64,000 bases of DNA from Coccinella septempunctata (Eukaryota; Arthropoda; Insecta; Coleoptera; Coccinellidae). Where the stretch lies: positions 34,609,521-34,673,520 of the forward strand of contig NC_058193.1 in NCBI RefSeq assembly GCF_907165205.1. The letters run 5' to 3'. Of this stretch, positions 47,605 to 58,324 are shown one piece after another (the first letter of the stretch is position 1; every line of letters begins with the position of its first letter). A program made the translations under genes and the position numbers. The notes under the pieces were generated by a model that saw only the letters and a program-made list of their open reading frames with translations, was not told the origin of the DNA and did not search any database.

Positions 47605-48282
47605 TTGATTTATTCATTGATGCATCCCGTTACCAGAAATAAATCTACCAAAAGACTCCAAAACAAAACTATCCGTGTAACCAAACTTACAATTTCGTAG
47701 GGCTACTTGCGACTGTGTGCCCTCCTGTGACTGAAGAGACCCAACCGTGACCTACAGATCCTTCCACACTCCGGGCATGGATAGTCACCAACCAGATCTG
47801 GCCGCCGCTGTATCCTTCTCGAGTCTCCATTATAACTGTGCACCATAGACCTCCTCTGTGACCTGTCTAACTCTAGTTGTCCCCAGTTATGATTGGTATT
47901 AACTGATTTTAGGGATTGATGCAGTATATCCTTAAACCGCTTATACTGGCCTCCTAGTTTCCGAGCTCCCTCTGTGAATTCGCCATACAGAGCTATTTTG
48001 GGGACTCTTGTGTCTTGCATCCTCAGAATGTGGCCGCTCCATCTGAGTCGGTCCCTCGTTACTTGAGTCTCAATTGTTATACAACTCGCGTGCTGCAAAA
48101 CTTCTGCATTCGAAACCTTGTGGAATCATCTGATGTGCATTATTTGTCTTAGATTACGTTGTTGCGTTTGTTCAAGCTGTTTAATATGTCGCCTGTAGGG
48201 CGTCCAGCTTTCGCTTCCGTAAAGAAGCGTTGCGAGGACTATTGCTTTGTAAACAGCTGTCTTGGTCTTCAGATTGAGGTCG
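47605..48282 (-). pseudogene. LINE C-terminus and 3' end, joined to mariner copy 5
   Basis: Minus-strand equivalent of 35220-35880. The 3' tail (ttattcattgatgcatcccg) is at 47611. The Cys/His motif CPECGRICRSRLGLFSHRR is at about 47705, and RLRWSGHILRMQDTRVPK and TAVYKAIVLATLLYGSESW lie further in. Stops and a frameshift near 48110 break the frame. At 48282 the LINE sequence stops in the middle of the coding region and mariner sequence begins. The short word gtcg fits both partners there, which suggests joining by microhomology. Confidence 0.85.
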
Positions 48283-49061
48283 TAATATCCGGTTATTGTT
48301 CCACCCTTATCCAAAAAATCAATCATGATTACCTACTCCATGGCAATCCCAAAAAACTGAAGCAAAAACTTTTCCAGCAGATTTTTGGACACGAAATTTC
48401 TTAGGTCTTGGAGAACCTGAGTGTGAGTTCAAATCGAGCACAGATCGAACGCGATGCTTCTACCCTTGCACGTTTTTGGTCAACATTCAAACATTTGGGG
48501 ATCCATTTCGCAGCAATTTTTCTCATGCCCAAATTGACGAGAACTATATGATGAACGCGTTCGTATGAAATATTCAGCGCTTCATATATCCTTTTTAGTC
48601 CAATTCGACGGTCTGATAAAATCATGTCATGAACTGCATCGATATTTTCGGGAACTGACACAGAAACTGGCCTTCCCGATCGGTCATCATCTTCAATGGA
48701 AAATTTACCTCTTTTGAAGCTTGCAGTCCAATTTTTCACGGTCGCATACGAAGGACATTGATCACCAAGGGTATTAAGCTCGATACTCCAATTTTTCGAT
48801 TTTCACAATTTCGGTGGACATCTTTTTCGTTTCAATTTATTGTGTAATTCTGGTTTACTTTTTTGACCTCAAACTTCACACACTTCTAATGAGTTATTGT
48901 TCGTTGCTATGGTAACGCAATATTTTTTTATGCATTGTGGTCTAGGCCATAGACATAGACACATGGACTGTGCCTTCCTTTTCTATCTATGCATGAAATA
49001 CAGTCAAAGAAAGTGACATAGAGAAACGCACGGCGGGCATGCAGTTATCAATACATCCTCG
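48283..49061 (-). mobile_element. mariner element, copy 5 (chimeric, truncated)
   Basis: The minus-strand transposase relic includes MKNWTASFKRGKFSIEDDD through RRIGLKRIYEALNISYERV to KRARVEASRSICARFE (48739-48430). It is then deleted directly to SGSPRPKKF, losing the MDETW block. About 40 bases are missing near 48775. The right TIR is split: about 90 bases of unrelated sequence (48956-49044) separate the inner part (tggtctaggcc) from the outer part (ttatcaatacatcctcg, TA at 49062). Confidence 0.85.
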
Positions 49062-49078
49062 TATAGTTAGGATATGAC

Positions 49079-49475
49079 CTATGATTCTATGACATTTTTC
49101 TGTCTGGTGAGTCGAAAAACAGATGGGTTTTTCGATGATTTCGTGGTTAAAGAGGCTAGCCAGTATGTTCCATCATCTGTACGCTTTATCGAAACGAACA
49201 GGTTAGGTTTAACGGTTCCAACAGTGGTCCCCCTGTAGCTATTCCCCGATATCATCTTAAAAACCGGGGTGTGAAACCCCCAAAACTCATTACGCAGTTC
49301 TGCGGTTACGATCCCTATGTGCATCTCCTATCGCTACGCGATCAAATATCATCCGCATTTTCATGTTTCGAATGGCGTCGCCCAATTTATGTAGTGACAC
49401 CGCCAGGACTGCACACTGTTCCCGTTGGGCCTCCTGAAATATGACGTGACGACAATCTGCCACCAGGGACTTCAT
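49079..49475 (-). other. Possible decayed coding sequence, unrecognised
   Basis: Two overlapping minus-strand open frames look more protein-like than average. 49475-49290 contains QREQCAVLAVSLHKLGDAI, and 49324-49079 contains TVGTVKPNLFVSIKRTDDG. They overlap by 35 bases in different frames, as would happen if one ancestral frame had suffered a frameshift. I do not recognise a family. The alternative is a GC-richer conserved non-coding block with chance open frames. Confidence 0.2.
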
Positions 49476-49956
49476 TAATGTCCTGTAAACTGTCGCGCAA
49501 ATAATATTAATAGTAATCTTCCCCCTTTTAGGTTCGATGATACCAGAACGCAGCGCGACGGGCGGTCCCCTCCGAGATTGCCTAAAGTGTCCAGAAACAC
49601 CCTGTAGGATTTTGTTTCAATGCATAGCCATTATGTGCACGTCCGAACTTTTGAGGGATATTAATGGTGCGGAGGTTCTGAAGATAAGAGGAGATGTTCG
49701 TTTATTGGGTTGGAAATGTTTATATCGCAGATGCTACTCCTGATTAACGATAGAATTGAATAATAATCGAGAGCATAAAAATATGTATCTTTCTCTATCA
49801 AAAAACAGTGTTTCATAGGATAACATCAACATAGGAAATGGTTTTATTTTCATTGTCTTGAAAAGAACAAAACTGGGATCACTAAATCGACTGCAGCTTC
49901 TAAACAAACGGTCAGAATGCCATGACAGTACTGTTTGAAACTCAGGGTGACATATA
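49476..49956. other. Intergenic, no gene seen
   Basis: A GC-richer part (49530-49640) is followed by AT-rich sequence. There is no recognised repeat or coding frame. Confidence 0.3.
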
Positions 49957-51058
49957 CAGGGTCTTCGACTATTACCATATATTTTAACAGTTGATTCTTG
50001 AGGCGAGAAAAAAATACTTCTTCTATAGGTATTTTAATTTTTCATAACGACCTATGACATACCTGGAAAACTGACACTGACGTTCATCCAAGCCTTGAAT
50101 AAACCATTAATTTTTCGAAATAAGCTGCTTTCCTTTGATCCACAGTAGTATTTATAATACAACGAATTCCTCTCCAATAAGTAATCATTTATTAAAGTTG
50201 TTCATTTCATTTCCTACAGAAGTTACCACATTCAAACATAACCCATCTCTGAACGTTGTAACGACCTTCTTTGTCAGGTTACCAAATATCATAGAGACAT
50301 ATCTCTATGTCAATGCCAAATATGAAACACTACAATGTCAACAAAATTCCCTTCACAATAACAAGCTGAATCTATGACACCACACATCTGTAATGTGTTA
50401 TGATTCAAGGTTTATTCTATGGATCTTTAGAACAGAGTTTCATTCAGTCCAATGCTTCGTGTTTCCCAGATATTTTCATCAAATTGATGGAAAACGGTGC
50501 ATTATACGAGAAAACTTGGAGAATACCTACTTTTATTTTCCAAAATGGTCAAATATTCACTGGTGAGCATTCAATCTACTTTTAAGGGTTAAGGTCTTTG
50601 AATTTGTGGTATTTTCATGGTATGTGGTATGTATGTGATGCAATTCTAAGTTATATCTCACAAACGAATTTATCGAATAGAATAATTTTCGAAATATATG
50701 AATTTGTGGTATTTTCATGGTATGTGTTGGTCATAACGAGGAAACTGGAAGATACTGGTGAAATTTGGTGTTCGGAGAAGATGCAACACATCTCCGAACA
50801 TTCTCCGAACACCAAATTTCACCAGTATCTTCCAGTTTCCTCGTTATGACCAACACATACCATGAAAATACCACAAATTCATATATTTCGAAAATTATTC
50901 TATTCGATAAATTCGTTTGTGAGATATAACTTAGAATTGCATCTTTCTATGGATTTTCAGCAGCCTATCTTTTCGATCAAGACGAATTGGAAAAAATTGG
51001 TGGAGGGACAAACTGTTTCTTTCGACCTGTTATCTTCTGTTGAGATATAGGTATGTAC
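49957..51058. mobile_element. 'GACTC' family member with expanded palindromic centre
   Basis: The left end tacagggtcttcgactatta, with ttgattcttgaggcgagaaa after it, matches the family terminus. The right end keeps tttctttcgacctgttatct, the family's subterminal word in reverse. At 1.1 kb it is longer than the 670-bp copy at 29775. Much of the extra length is the perfect inverted repeat at 50637-50943. Outer parts have diverged. Confidence 0.6.
50637..50943. repeat. Perfect inverted repeat, two 143-bp arms, 21-base loop
   Basis: 50637-50779 and 50801-50943 are exact reverse complements by base-by-base comparison: the left begins gatgcaattctaagttatat and the right ends at the matching gcatc. 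The axis is at 50790. The word tttgtggtattttcatggta also occurs once more just outside (50603), so local duplication preceded the inversion. Zero mismatches contrast with the decay of every other fold-back element here. Confidence 0.95.
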
Positions 51059-51585
51059 AACTCAAATTCTAACCTTGTATGTCCCAGATAGCTATTATTG
51101 AGTGATGTAGTGAAGTTTTCAATTTTCTATCTCTTTTCTTTTTAAAGTTAGGTTGTTTACAACATTTGTCCAGGATATTTTAATTGATCAATAGCAATAC
51201 TCACAAAATTTGAGCAAAATGATGAGGCTCTTGTGGTCTTGTGCTTGTTGTGCCAAAACAACAAAGTTATTTTAAATAACTTGAATAACACTGTGTTACC
51301 TGATAATTTTCATCAATCAATTTTTTCATTAAATTGAATATAGTGATCATAATCTATGCGTTTCCTTGTGCATTATGCCATTTCTGAATCACTAGTTTTA
51401 TGAGTCATAATTGACTGATGACTGATGGTATATAAAAAATCCATTAATAACTTGGGGATTTGAGCTATTATTCACTGATGGTTTATCATAGTGTTTCAAG
51501 AGGTGTGACATAAGGCAAATTCAATTATAAACGTAAAAAATTTTAAATTTTTGTCGTTTCGTCATGGACAAAGAATAGTATTATA
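51059..51585. other. Intergenic, no gene seen
   Basis: AT-rich sequence with several short words repeated in direct and inverted form (actgatg near 51415-51480), but no family assignment. Confidence 0.3.
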
Positions 51586-52124
51586 TACTCTATTGTCTCT
51601 ATTCATGGTTGGCCATGGAAATTTGACACATTTACCCTGTATAGTACGAAAATGTGGGGTTATGAAGCTTGTCAAAACATTTTTGGGTTTTAAATCAAAG
51701 CTATGTTGCCCGTTCTACGTAAAAGTTTCTGTTATTAAGTATTTTATCACAATGTCGAATCTCTTCGGAAAATATGCGACGAACATAAATGAAGTTTATA
51801 CAAACTGATTGAAGGCATACCAAATCCAGTTATTTGCATGGAAAATACAAGAGATCAGTATAATATCATAATATGCACTAGCTTGAGGAGAGTTAATGTT
51901 CGTTATCTTCTTTGGCTTAAGTTTGAATATGTTACATCAGTTGTAGATTTCAAAAATATTAACCGGAGATGAAATATGCAGTGATTCAGTGGTTGGGAAT
52001 GGGTATCTCCAGAAGGAATTAACAGATAATCACAAGAATGTTAAATTCTCCAACAAAAATCATCTTGCATCAATGTAAATTATTTCATGGCCAACCGACT
52101 GGTAAAATAAATATGAATGGAGTA
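51586..52124. mobile_element. 'TATAC' element, copy 3, internally deleted
   Basis: The termini are tactctattgtctctattca ... ggttggcc at the left and ggccaaccgactggtaaaat ... ggagta at the right, flanked by TA. It is inverted relative to the copies at 31490 and 43820, and at about 540 bp has lost the middle, including the transposase-like fragments. The subterminal gcttgtcaaaacatttttgg word identifies it. Confidence 0.82.
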
Positions 52125-53069
52125 TAGTTACTATTCACAAGGATGATTCACTTACCGAACTTCGGTAAATGCCATCTGCGTGCATAATAGTAAAGTGCAA
52201 CATTGGAATTTTGTGTCTTTTTTGACTTTCACCTTCTAGGGTACCCTTTCAGCTACCAAATCGAGCTCCCTCTTCAGACCCAGTCGCAAAGGCATCCAAT
52301 TCATGCTTTCATACAATAAACATGAGACACGAGCCTCGGAATGATATATAGACATGACCAATAATATCCCATTTACCTACTCGACCGACGCGTCAAATGA
52401 TGAAGCCTAATCCCAACGAAATCGTAACAAATCGCGTATATACGGCATAATTCGACATAGAGCCGGTTCGTAATAAGGCCCCAGCAGACTTCTTTTGTCG
52501 AGGCAACGACAATAGGAGGAGAAATAACGACCCACGCACGCTGGATCTAATGCCACCCATTAATAAATTACATACACGACACCCAGGGGGACGTACCGAC
52601 ACTAAACGATTGTGTTTTGTTATTAGCGCCCGTAATTACATCTATTTATATTATAATTGCGGAATATCCGATGCAGCACCATTTTATGGCTCAGAAAATT
52701 AGACGGGAGACTTGAGGTTTGGCTTCGTTAAATCTGAGCCTACGAATTTTTTTGGGTGGCTTATAATGGGGGGTGGAATATGACGCCATATTTATGGGTT
52801 TTCGTTTTATTAATATTTGATGTTACGTTCTACTCGTAGAAATTCATGTTGATGGCCTTGTATGGTGCAGAATCATCCTGTATAATATGCAAGTCTGGAA
52901 GGTGGAACAAGGCATAGGCAGGGTGTCTTGACAAAAATTGTTGTTCTTGTGATGCTGCTTCGAATACGAACATGCCTTTGTTATTATTAGCCCTCTTAGA
53001 ACTATGAAAAATATCTCGAAAACAACTATCGTTGATTCAAAATCAGTAAAAAATTCTGTATGTGTGAGT
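52125..53069. promoter_or_regulatory. Intergenic with candidate regulatory island at 52370-52780
   Basis: The block has homeodomain-like cores (cccattaataaattac, gcccgtaattacatc, tataattgcgg) set among CpG-rich words (cgaccgacgcgtcaaatg, acgacccacgcacgctgg). It is single-copy in the window and lacks a convincing reading frame. Of the islands listed, this looks most like a conserved developmental enhancer, but only cross-species alignment can decide. Confidence 0.4.
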
Positions 53070-53074
53070 CTGTG

Positions 53075-53660
53075 TGAGGATTCTTGTCTTGAGGACAAAC
53101 ATCTTATCTTGTCTTGGGAAAAGGTCAAGAAATTCGAAAAATCTTGTTCTGACGTTTCCTTGACTTATTAAATCTTGTCTTGACTCAAGATATTGAAATT
53201 TCTTGATTAACCAGTAAGAAAATATGGAATGCATTGGCGTAACTGCGATATGATCAGGCACTGGAATTCAAATAATACCAAAGTTTGGCACAAAAGTTTG
53301 AGTTATTTCGAATTATCTTCTTCTCAACTTTACCTATTATTATTGTCTATCGATACGCCACTGCTAACGGACCCAGTTCTGTCAATTGACTTTGCCGTCA
53401 ATCACGTCATCACCCTTCCAATAGGCTTTGAACTGAATTGCATCTTGTTTCTATACCTACCTACTCTTGATGACCACAAAGTGGTAGTCTTATTTTACCA
53501 TCAGTGACATTGACTCTTCAGTAAACAGAACGTCTGCTGAGCTTATTCATGGTTAGACAAGATATTTCAAGTGTTCTTGTTTTCTTGACAAGAAATCTTG
53601 GTATTGACATGAAATTTTTTATCTTGTCTTCAAATTCTTGTCTTTCAAGACAAGATCTTG
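53075..53660 (-). mobile_element. 'CAAGAC' element, short copy
   Basis: Ends are rich in cttgtcttgag and tcaagacaagatcttg. The interior around 53350-53530 (gatacgccactgctaacgga, ccacaaagtggtagtctta) is the reverse complement of 33540-33700 in the long copy. It lacks the extra 490 bases seen there. Its right end at 53660 is fused directly to the truncated 5' side of mariner copy 6. Confidence 0.72.
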
Positions 53661-54684
53661 TAGATTTACGAAGATATGCTTAATACCCTTGGTAATCAAT
53701 GTCCTTCGCATGCGACAGTGAAAAATTGTACTGCAAGCTTCAAAAGAGGTAAATTTTCTAAGATGATGACCGATTGGGAAGGCCAGTTTCTGTGTCAGTC
53801 CCCGAAAATATCGATGCAGTTCATGACATGATTTTATCAGACCGTCGAATTGGGCTAGAACGGATATCTGAAGCACTGAATATTTCATACGAAAGCGTTA
53901 ATCATATAGTTCACGTCAATTTGGACATGAGAAAAATTGCTGCAAAATGGATCCCCAAATGTTTGAATGTTGACCAAAAGCGTGCCAAGGTAGAAGCATG
54001 GCGTTCGATCTGTGCTCGAGTTGAAAACGATGTAGACCTCTTAAACCGAATTGTTACTATGGATGAGACTTGGGTACATTTCTACGATCCAGAAACAAAG
54101 CAACAGTCGATGGAATTGCGACACTTTGATTCTCCAAGACCTAAGAAGTTTCGTATCCAAAAATCTGCTGGAAAAGTTCTTGCTTCAGTTTTTCGGGATT
54201 GCCATGGGGTAATCATGATTGATTTTTTGGATAAGGGTAGAACAATAACCGGGGATTACTTTTCGACAATACTGACCACTCTACGGAAGAAAATCAAAGA
54301 GAAAAAACGCGGAAAGCTATCCAAAAGTGTTTCGTTTTTGGAGGACAACGCCCCTGCACACAAATCTCATGTTGCCATGCAAAAAATTCTTGATTCAGGA
54401 TTTGAATTACTAGAGTACCCCCCTTATTCACCAGATTTGGTTCCATCCGACTATCATCTTTTTCCGCAACTGAAAAAAAGTTTAAAAGGTCGTAAATTTT
54501 CTTCCAACGAGGAGGTTATGAAAGCTGTAGAAGAAAAATTTTTTTTGAAAGGTCTAGAGACGTTGCAGGTTCGCTGTAATAAATGTATTCAATTGAGAGG
54601 AGAATACGTTAAGTAATAAAATATTTTGACATTGAAATTTTGTTTGGTTCTATAGTGAGCTAAGAATTTTTCAATATATCCTCG
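53661..54684 (+). mobile_element. mariner element, copy 6, most intact transposase
   Basis: The right TIR (caatatatcctcg, TA at 54685) is intact. The left TIR and the first about 40 codons are missing, replaced by the end of the 'CAAGAC' element. The remaining coding region is the longest open transposase frame among the six copies. Confidence 0.9.
53664..54616 (+). pseudogene. mariner transposase (D34D), 5'-truncated, mostly open
   Basis: The reading starts inside the first DNA-binding region (IYEDMLNTLG at 53664). It suffers a loss of a few bases near 53758, then stays open from 53774 to the stop at 54614-54616 (280 codons). All three catalytic acids are present: MDETWVHFYD (about residue 97), LEDNAPAHKS, and YSPDLVPSDYHLFPQ, with 34 residues between the last two, the mariner signature. 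Near the C-terminus, VEEKFFLKGLETLQ lacks about seven residues compared with copy 3. The catalytic domain may still fold, but the DNA-binding N-terminus is incomplete and there is no start codon in normal context, so self-mobilisation is unlikely. Confidence 0.88.
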
Positions 54685-55766
54685 TAATCCTGTATGTTCA
54701 GGTGAAAATCGAAAAAGCTGTTTCCGAGTTATGATTGATAACCGATCGTGTTCGGACTCAGGACATCCCTGTTTTCATTTATCCGCCGGTGCCCTATGTG
54801 GGATAGGGTTCAGGAAAAGGATCAATCGCGAAAGCAACAACGTAAGACGGAAAACACATCAAGTAGAAGAGGAAAGAAAGTTCGACAAAGAGAGACATCC
54901 GTCCGATACAATATTAATGGCAGGAAGGAACGCACGACTCCGAACGCGGATTTGAGCAGAACGATCTAGGGTCGACTGAATTGACGTTCCGATTGTTTTT
55001 ACCCTTGTTAGGAGATTAGCGGCTGATCCTTCTCAGAGTAATGTGTGAACCAACACTCGTCTCCAAGTGTGCTCCAGACCTCCCAAATCCTTCGCATTTC
55101 CATTCGGCCATCTTTAATCTCCTCCGTATACGTACGTGTACATTCACTTTTAAACAGTTGAAATGCATTCCGGAAGTAATGGAAAACGGTGGTAGGCCTT
55201 GGATGGGTATTTGTTCGGAGTGGTCCTGTTTTCCCTACGTCGCTTTCGCGCCCAAACTTCCATAGTTTTTTTTTGGGTGACAGGAAAGTGATCAATGTCG
55301 CAACTGAGGAAAATTAGAAATTAGAAAAGTTACCTCTGTAATTTTTATGTCTTCGAGTAATGGATGGATGTTACCTGGAAAATTGATTTGTGGGGGGAAA
55401 GAAGGTAGCTAGAATCAACCTTCTTATTGAACATTTCTCCATTTTGAAGAATATTTTTTGGAACATAGATACAAGGAATGGAAAATAAACATTTGTTGTT
55501 GTCCAAAGACTAGAGTGAGATAGTTGCTTAGTGTCGCCAATCACAATCGAGATAGTTGAATCTGATATCATTGCCACGTCAATTTTCCGTACAAAAAGGT
55601 GGGGAGCTATATAAATTTATTTATTTAACGCCACTGCCTCAGTGTCGCGCTAGACAGAGAAGCATCGAATGTTTCTACCACAACAAATACATTCATAGCA
55701 CGTCAATGCCCATTCCATGTATTTATGATCTAAGGAATCTCCTCGTTTTATGAAAAATGGATAATG
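54685..55766. other. Intergenic, GC-richer part at about 54730-55270
   Basis: No family is recognised. Open frames on both strands overlap one another (for example 55295-55008 minus and 55041-55265 plus), which points to low stop density rather than coding. From 55280 the sequence is AT-rich without features. Confidence 0.3.
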
Positions 55767-56028
55767 TAGGGGAGAGTTCCTTTGAATTGGACGGCCCATG
55801 AACCGGACGCTACAGTTTTTTAAAACACTCGATGGTGATTTGGCATCTTTTACGTAAATCCCATTTTCGCAACAAGGCGCGAGCCACAGGGTCAGCCATT
55901 TTACAAGAGATTTCGATCGCTGTTGAGAAAATGGGATTTACGTAAGGGATGCTAAATTGCTATCGAGTGTAGTAGAAAACTGTAGCGTCCGGTTCATGGG
56001 CTGTCCAGTTCAAAGGAACTCTCCCCTA
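55767..56028. mobile_element. Fold-back MITE, 262 bp
   Basis: The ends are taggggagagttcctttgaa and ttcaaaggaactctccccta, with arms that continue through ccggacgctacagttttt against aaaactgtagcgtccgg and tttacgtaaatcccatttt against aaaatgggatttacgtaa. Nearly the whole element is paired. The flanks suggest TA or a GTA/CTA-type target. It is a single copy in the window and well preserved, so probably fairly young. Confidence 0.88.
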
Positions 56029-56566
56029 GCTATATTTTCCTGTGGTTCATGATTGTTTCCTCTATCATCTAGTCACTAGGAAGATATATTTGATCAGAGA
56101 GGCTCAGACCCAGACTCTCTGAATCCTAGTTACATATAGATACCTTATAGTCTACAGCTATACTAAAATGGATAAATATGAATATTTTGTACGCTGTGAT
56201 TCATGAAAATTTTTTATTTCTACAATAGATATTTGTGTGAACAGTTGAGAAAAGCATTATTTTTCGTAATTAGCGTATTTTTCTAATGCAAAAGAATGAA
56301 AAATACGAAAAATTGTGTTTCCCAATGTGTTCCACACAAAAACAAATTCTAATTTTGAATAGGATGTTGCTATAAATTCAAATTGAAGTATCAAACAAGT
56401 CTATAAAAGCTTCTCTCAGAGATTCCTTCAAAATGGTCCAGCGACGGAAATTATTCAAGCTTTCACTCCGTAATTATGAAAGCAACTATCGTTTCATCAT
56501 CAGTTGCAAAATAATTCACTTTTCGTAACTGGTTGCGAAAAGTAAGACGTTTCAAAAGGTCAACGA
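56029..56566. other. Intergenic, no gene seen
   Basis: AT-rich, unassigned. Several short self-complementary words occur but no defined element. Confidence 0.3.
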
Positions 56567-56870
56567 GTTTTGAGTAGCAGCTTCAATGGAAGATGAAATA
56601 AATTCCTCAACCTTTGCCACTATCCAGCTGCCTAGAGAGATCTGCCTAAGGAAGTAGGATATCTTATTTCTTTTTATATCACAGATACATAACATGAAGA
56701 GCTCTGATACGTAACTGCGATATATTAGAGACTTATTTTGATATTCGATAGATTGGCGTACTTCGAATAAATTGCAGCTACATCACTAGTGGAAGTTATT
56801 GGGATAAAGTTGGTAGTAGCAGTATACATTGAATTCCAAAGAAACAGGATTATTTATTTAAATGATAGGA
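56567..56870. repeat. Dispersed repeat, copy 1 (pair with 60793-61094)
   Basis: The block from gttttgagtagcagcttcaa to gaattccaaagaaacaggat is repeated at 60793-61094 with only scattered differences. It contains tccagctgcctagagagatc and ctacatcactagtggaagtt. No inverted ends and no coding frame. It belongs to the longer degenerate tandem family seen at 60.8-61.8 kb. Confidence 0.85.
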
Positions 56871-57771
56871 AGCTTTAGGTGACTTTCAATTTGATTATGA
56901 AACTGGACGTTACACAAATGAATGCGATGAAGAACTACGCTAGCTCTAACTGTAACGCCACTGACATTCTAAAAAATTTTTCGACGAAACTGAAATTCTT
57001 GGACATTCTCTAAACCTCGCCGTTTTCGAGAAAATCAGTCTCTTACATTTAATCAGACTTTCACAGAAAACAACGAGCTTTTCATCGAAAAAGAGTATTC
57101 CTGTCATTCGATGAATCATTGACGTCCCTAGAAACCCCTCTCGCCCGCCGTTCCAGATATAAATCCGACCGTTTTTCCTCCCGCAATTCCGCATATAATT
57201 TTGCAAAATTTCCCGCCAGATTATTTATTATAAGCGCATCAAACGTAAAGTGGGGTGATTAAATGGGGGCCCTGGACCAATTCTACCAGATCGGGCCGAC
57301 GCGTACGGACTCGACGGGAGCGAAGGGATTCAAGCATGAAATTGAATTATACAAAGGCCAGATTCATTCGTACAAAACGGGATCGATTCCGTGTACACTT
57401 TACATATAAACAGGCGGGCTGTTTGGGCGCAATCGACTACGACGGAAATCTCCAGGTTCGAATGGTCGGAAGGTTGCAGTCGCTATTTTCGCCCTCTTTT
57501 CTCGGAGAAACTGCGAATAGATTGTCCGTTCCGGACTGAATTAGTAATGCAGGAAGTTATACACATTCTTTTCGTTCTTATACCACTCGGGGATGAAGAG
57601 CGAAATCCCTTGAGAATTCTATGACGAAACTCTTCTTCACTCTCAAGACACAGATTCGAATTCTCGCTACGCCTCTCTCTATGGCAATCCACACCCCTTT
57701 CGAGTCCTCTTGACCTCTTGGTGAAACAAGTTTGGTCCTTATCAACGACAACACCAACATAGCTCAGTCAA
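56871..57771. promoter_or_regulatory. Candidate regulatory island at about 57100-57560
   Basis: GC-richer single-copy block with mixed AT cores (gattatttattataagcg, ggtgattaaatggggg) and CpG words (gatcgggccgacgcgtacgg). Overlapping open frames on both strands (57255-57539 plus, 57624-57391 region) argue against a simple coding exon. The flanks are AT-rich and featureless. Confidence 0.3.
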
Positions 57772-58030
57772 GTAGTAGTATATCAAAGAGAGTTCTGCCT
57801 CACTTGATGACATAACTTCCCAGTTTGAATCTTGACTTCGTGCACGGTTATGTGGTAGTCTATCGTTGTGTTGACCATGGGGCCCTCAAAAAAGCCTTCT
57901 CTGCGAACATCTGGGGGTGATATTCTGGTCGACACAACGATCCAGTACCACATAACCGAGCGCGAAGTCAAGATTCGACTTGTGAGGTTATTTCATCAAG
58001 TGAGGAAGAACTCTCTTTGATATACTACTC
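57772..58030. mobile_element. Inverted repeat of about 105-bp arms
   Basis: The left arm (gtagtatatcaaagagagtt, then cacggttatgtggtagtcta) is mirrored at the right (agtaccacataaccgagcgc, then aactctctttgatatactac). The loop of about 50 bases is GC-rich. The right arm abuts a reverse-transcriptase relic at 58028, so the structure may come from an inverted duplication next to, or within, a retroelement. Confidence 0.75.
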
Positions 58031-58270
58031 CTGGGGATGTACCACAAGGCTGTAGTATTGGATGAACTGCTCCTTATGCTTATGAAGCTTGGCTTCCATT
58101 GTATAGGGTATGCTAGCGACATAGTTCTCATGATGAGAAGAAAATTCGAGGTAACCTTAAGTGATTTAATGCGAAAGGGCATCAGAATTATTGAGAAATG
58201 ATGCTTGTTAGTGGGGCTGAACAATGACTCAACCAAGAGCCTAGAAGATGATGCGTCTAGCTATGGAATC
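58028..58270 (+). pseudogene. Reverse transcriptase relic (VPQGC ... YASD)
   Basis: The forward strand encodes DVPQGCSI, a conserved fragment just before the reverse-transcriptase catalytic loop. After a frameshift it reads KLGFHCIGYASDIVLMMRR and RKGIRIIEK, a stop, then LLVGLNNDSTKS. The YADD box reads YASD, so one catalytic Asp is replaced, and stops are present. It resembles insect non-LTR elements, but the clade cannot be set from this length. It differs from the Jockey-like relic at 21790. Confidence 0.72.
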
Positions 58271-58324
58271 AGAGAGTTGGAGTCTGAAGTTGAATATCCA
58301 GGTATATCCCTGAATAGCAAGCTT

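Noticed and set aside
48956..49044. The 90-base insert in the split mariner end as a small nuclear RNA or tRNA-derived SINE.
   Set aside because: No A and B box pair, no cloverleaf or snRNA signature, and no second copy in the window to define it.
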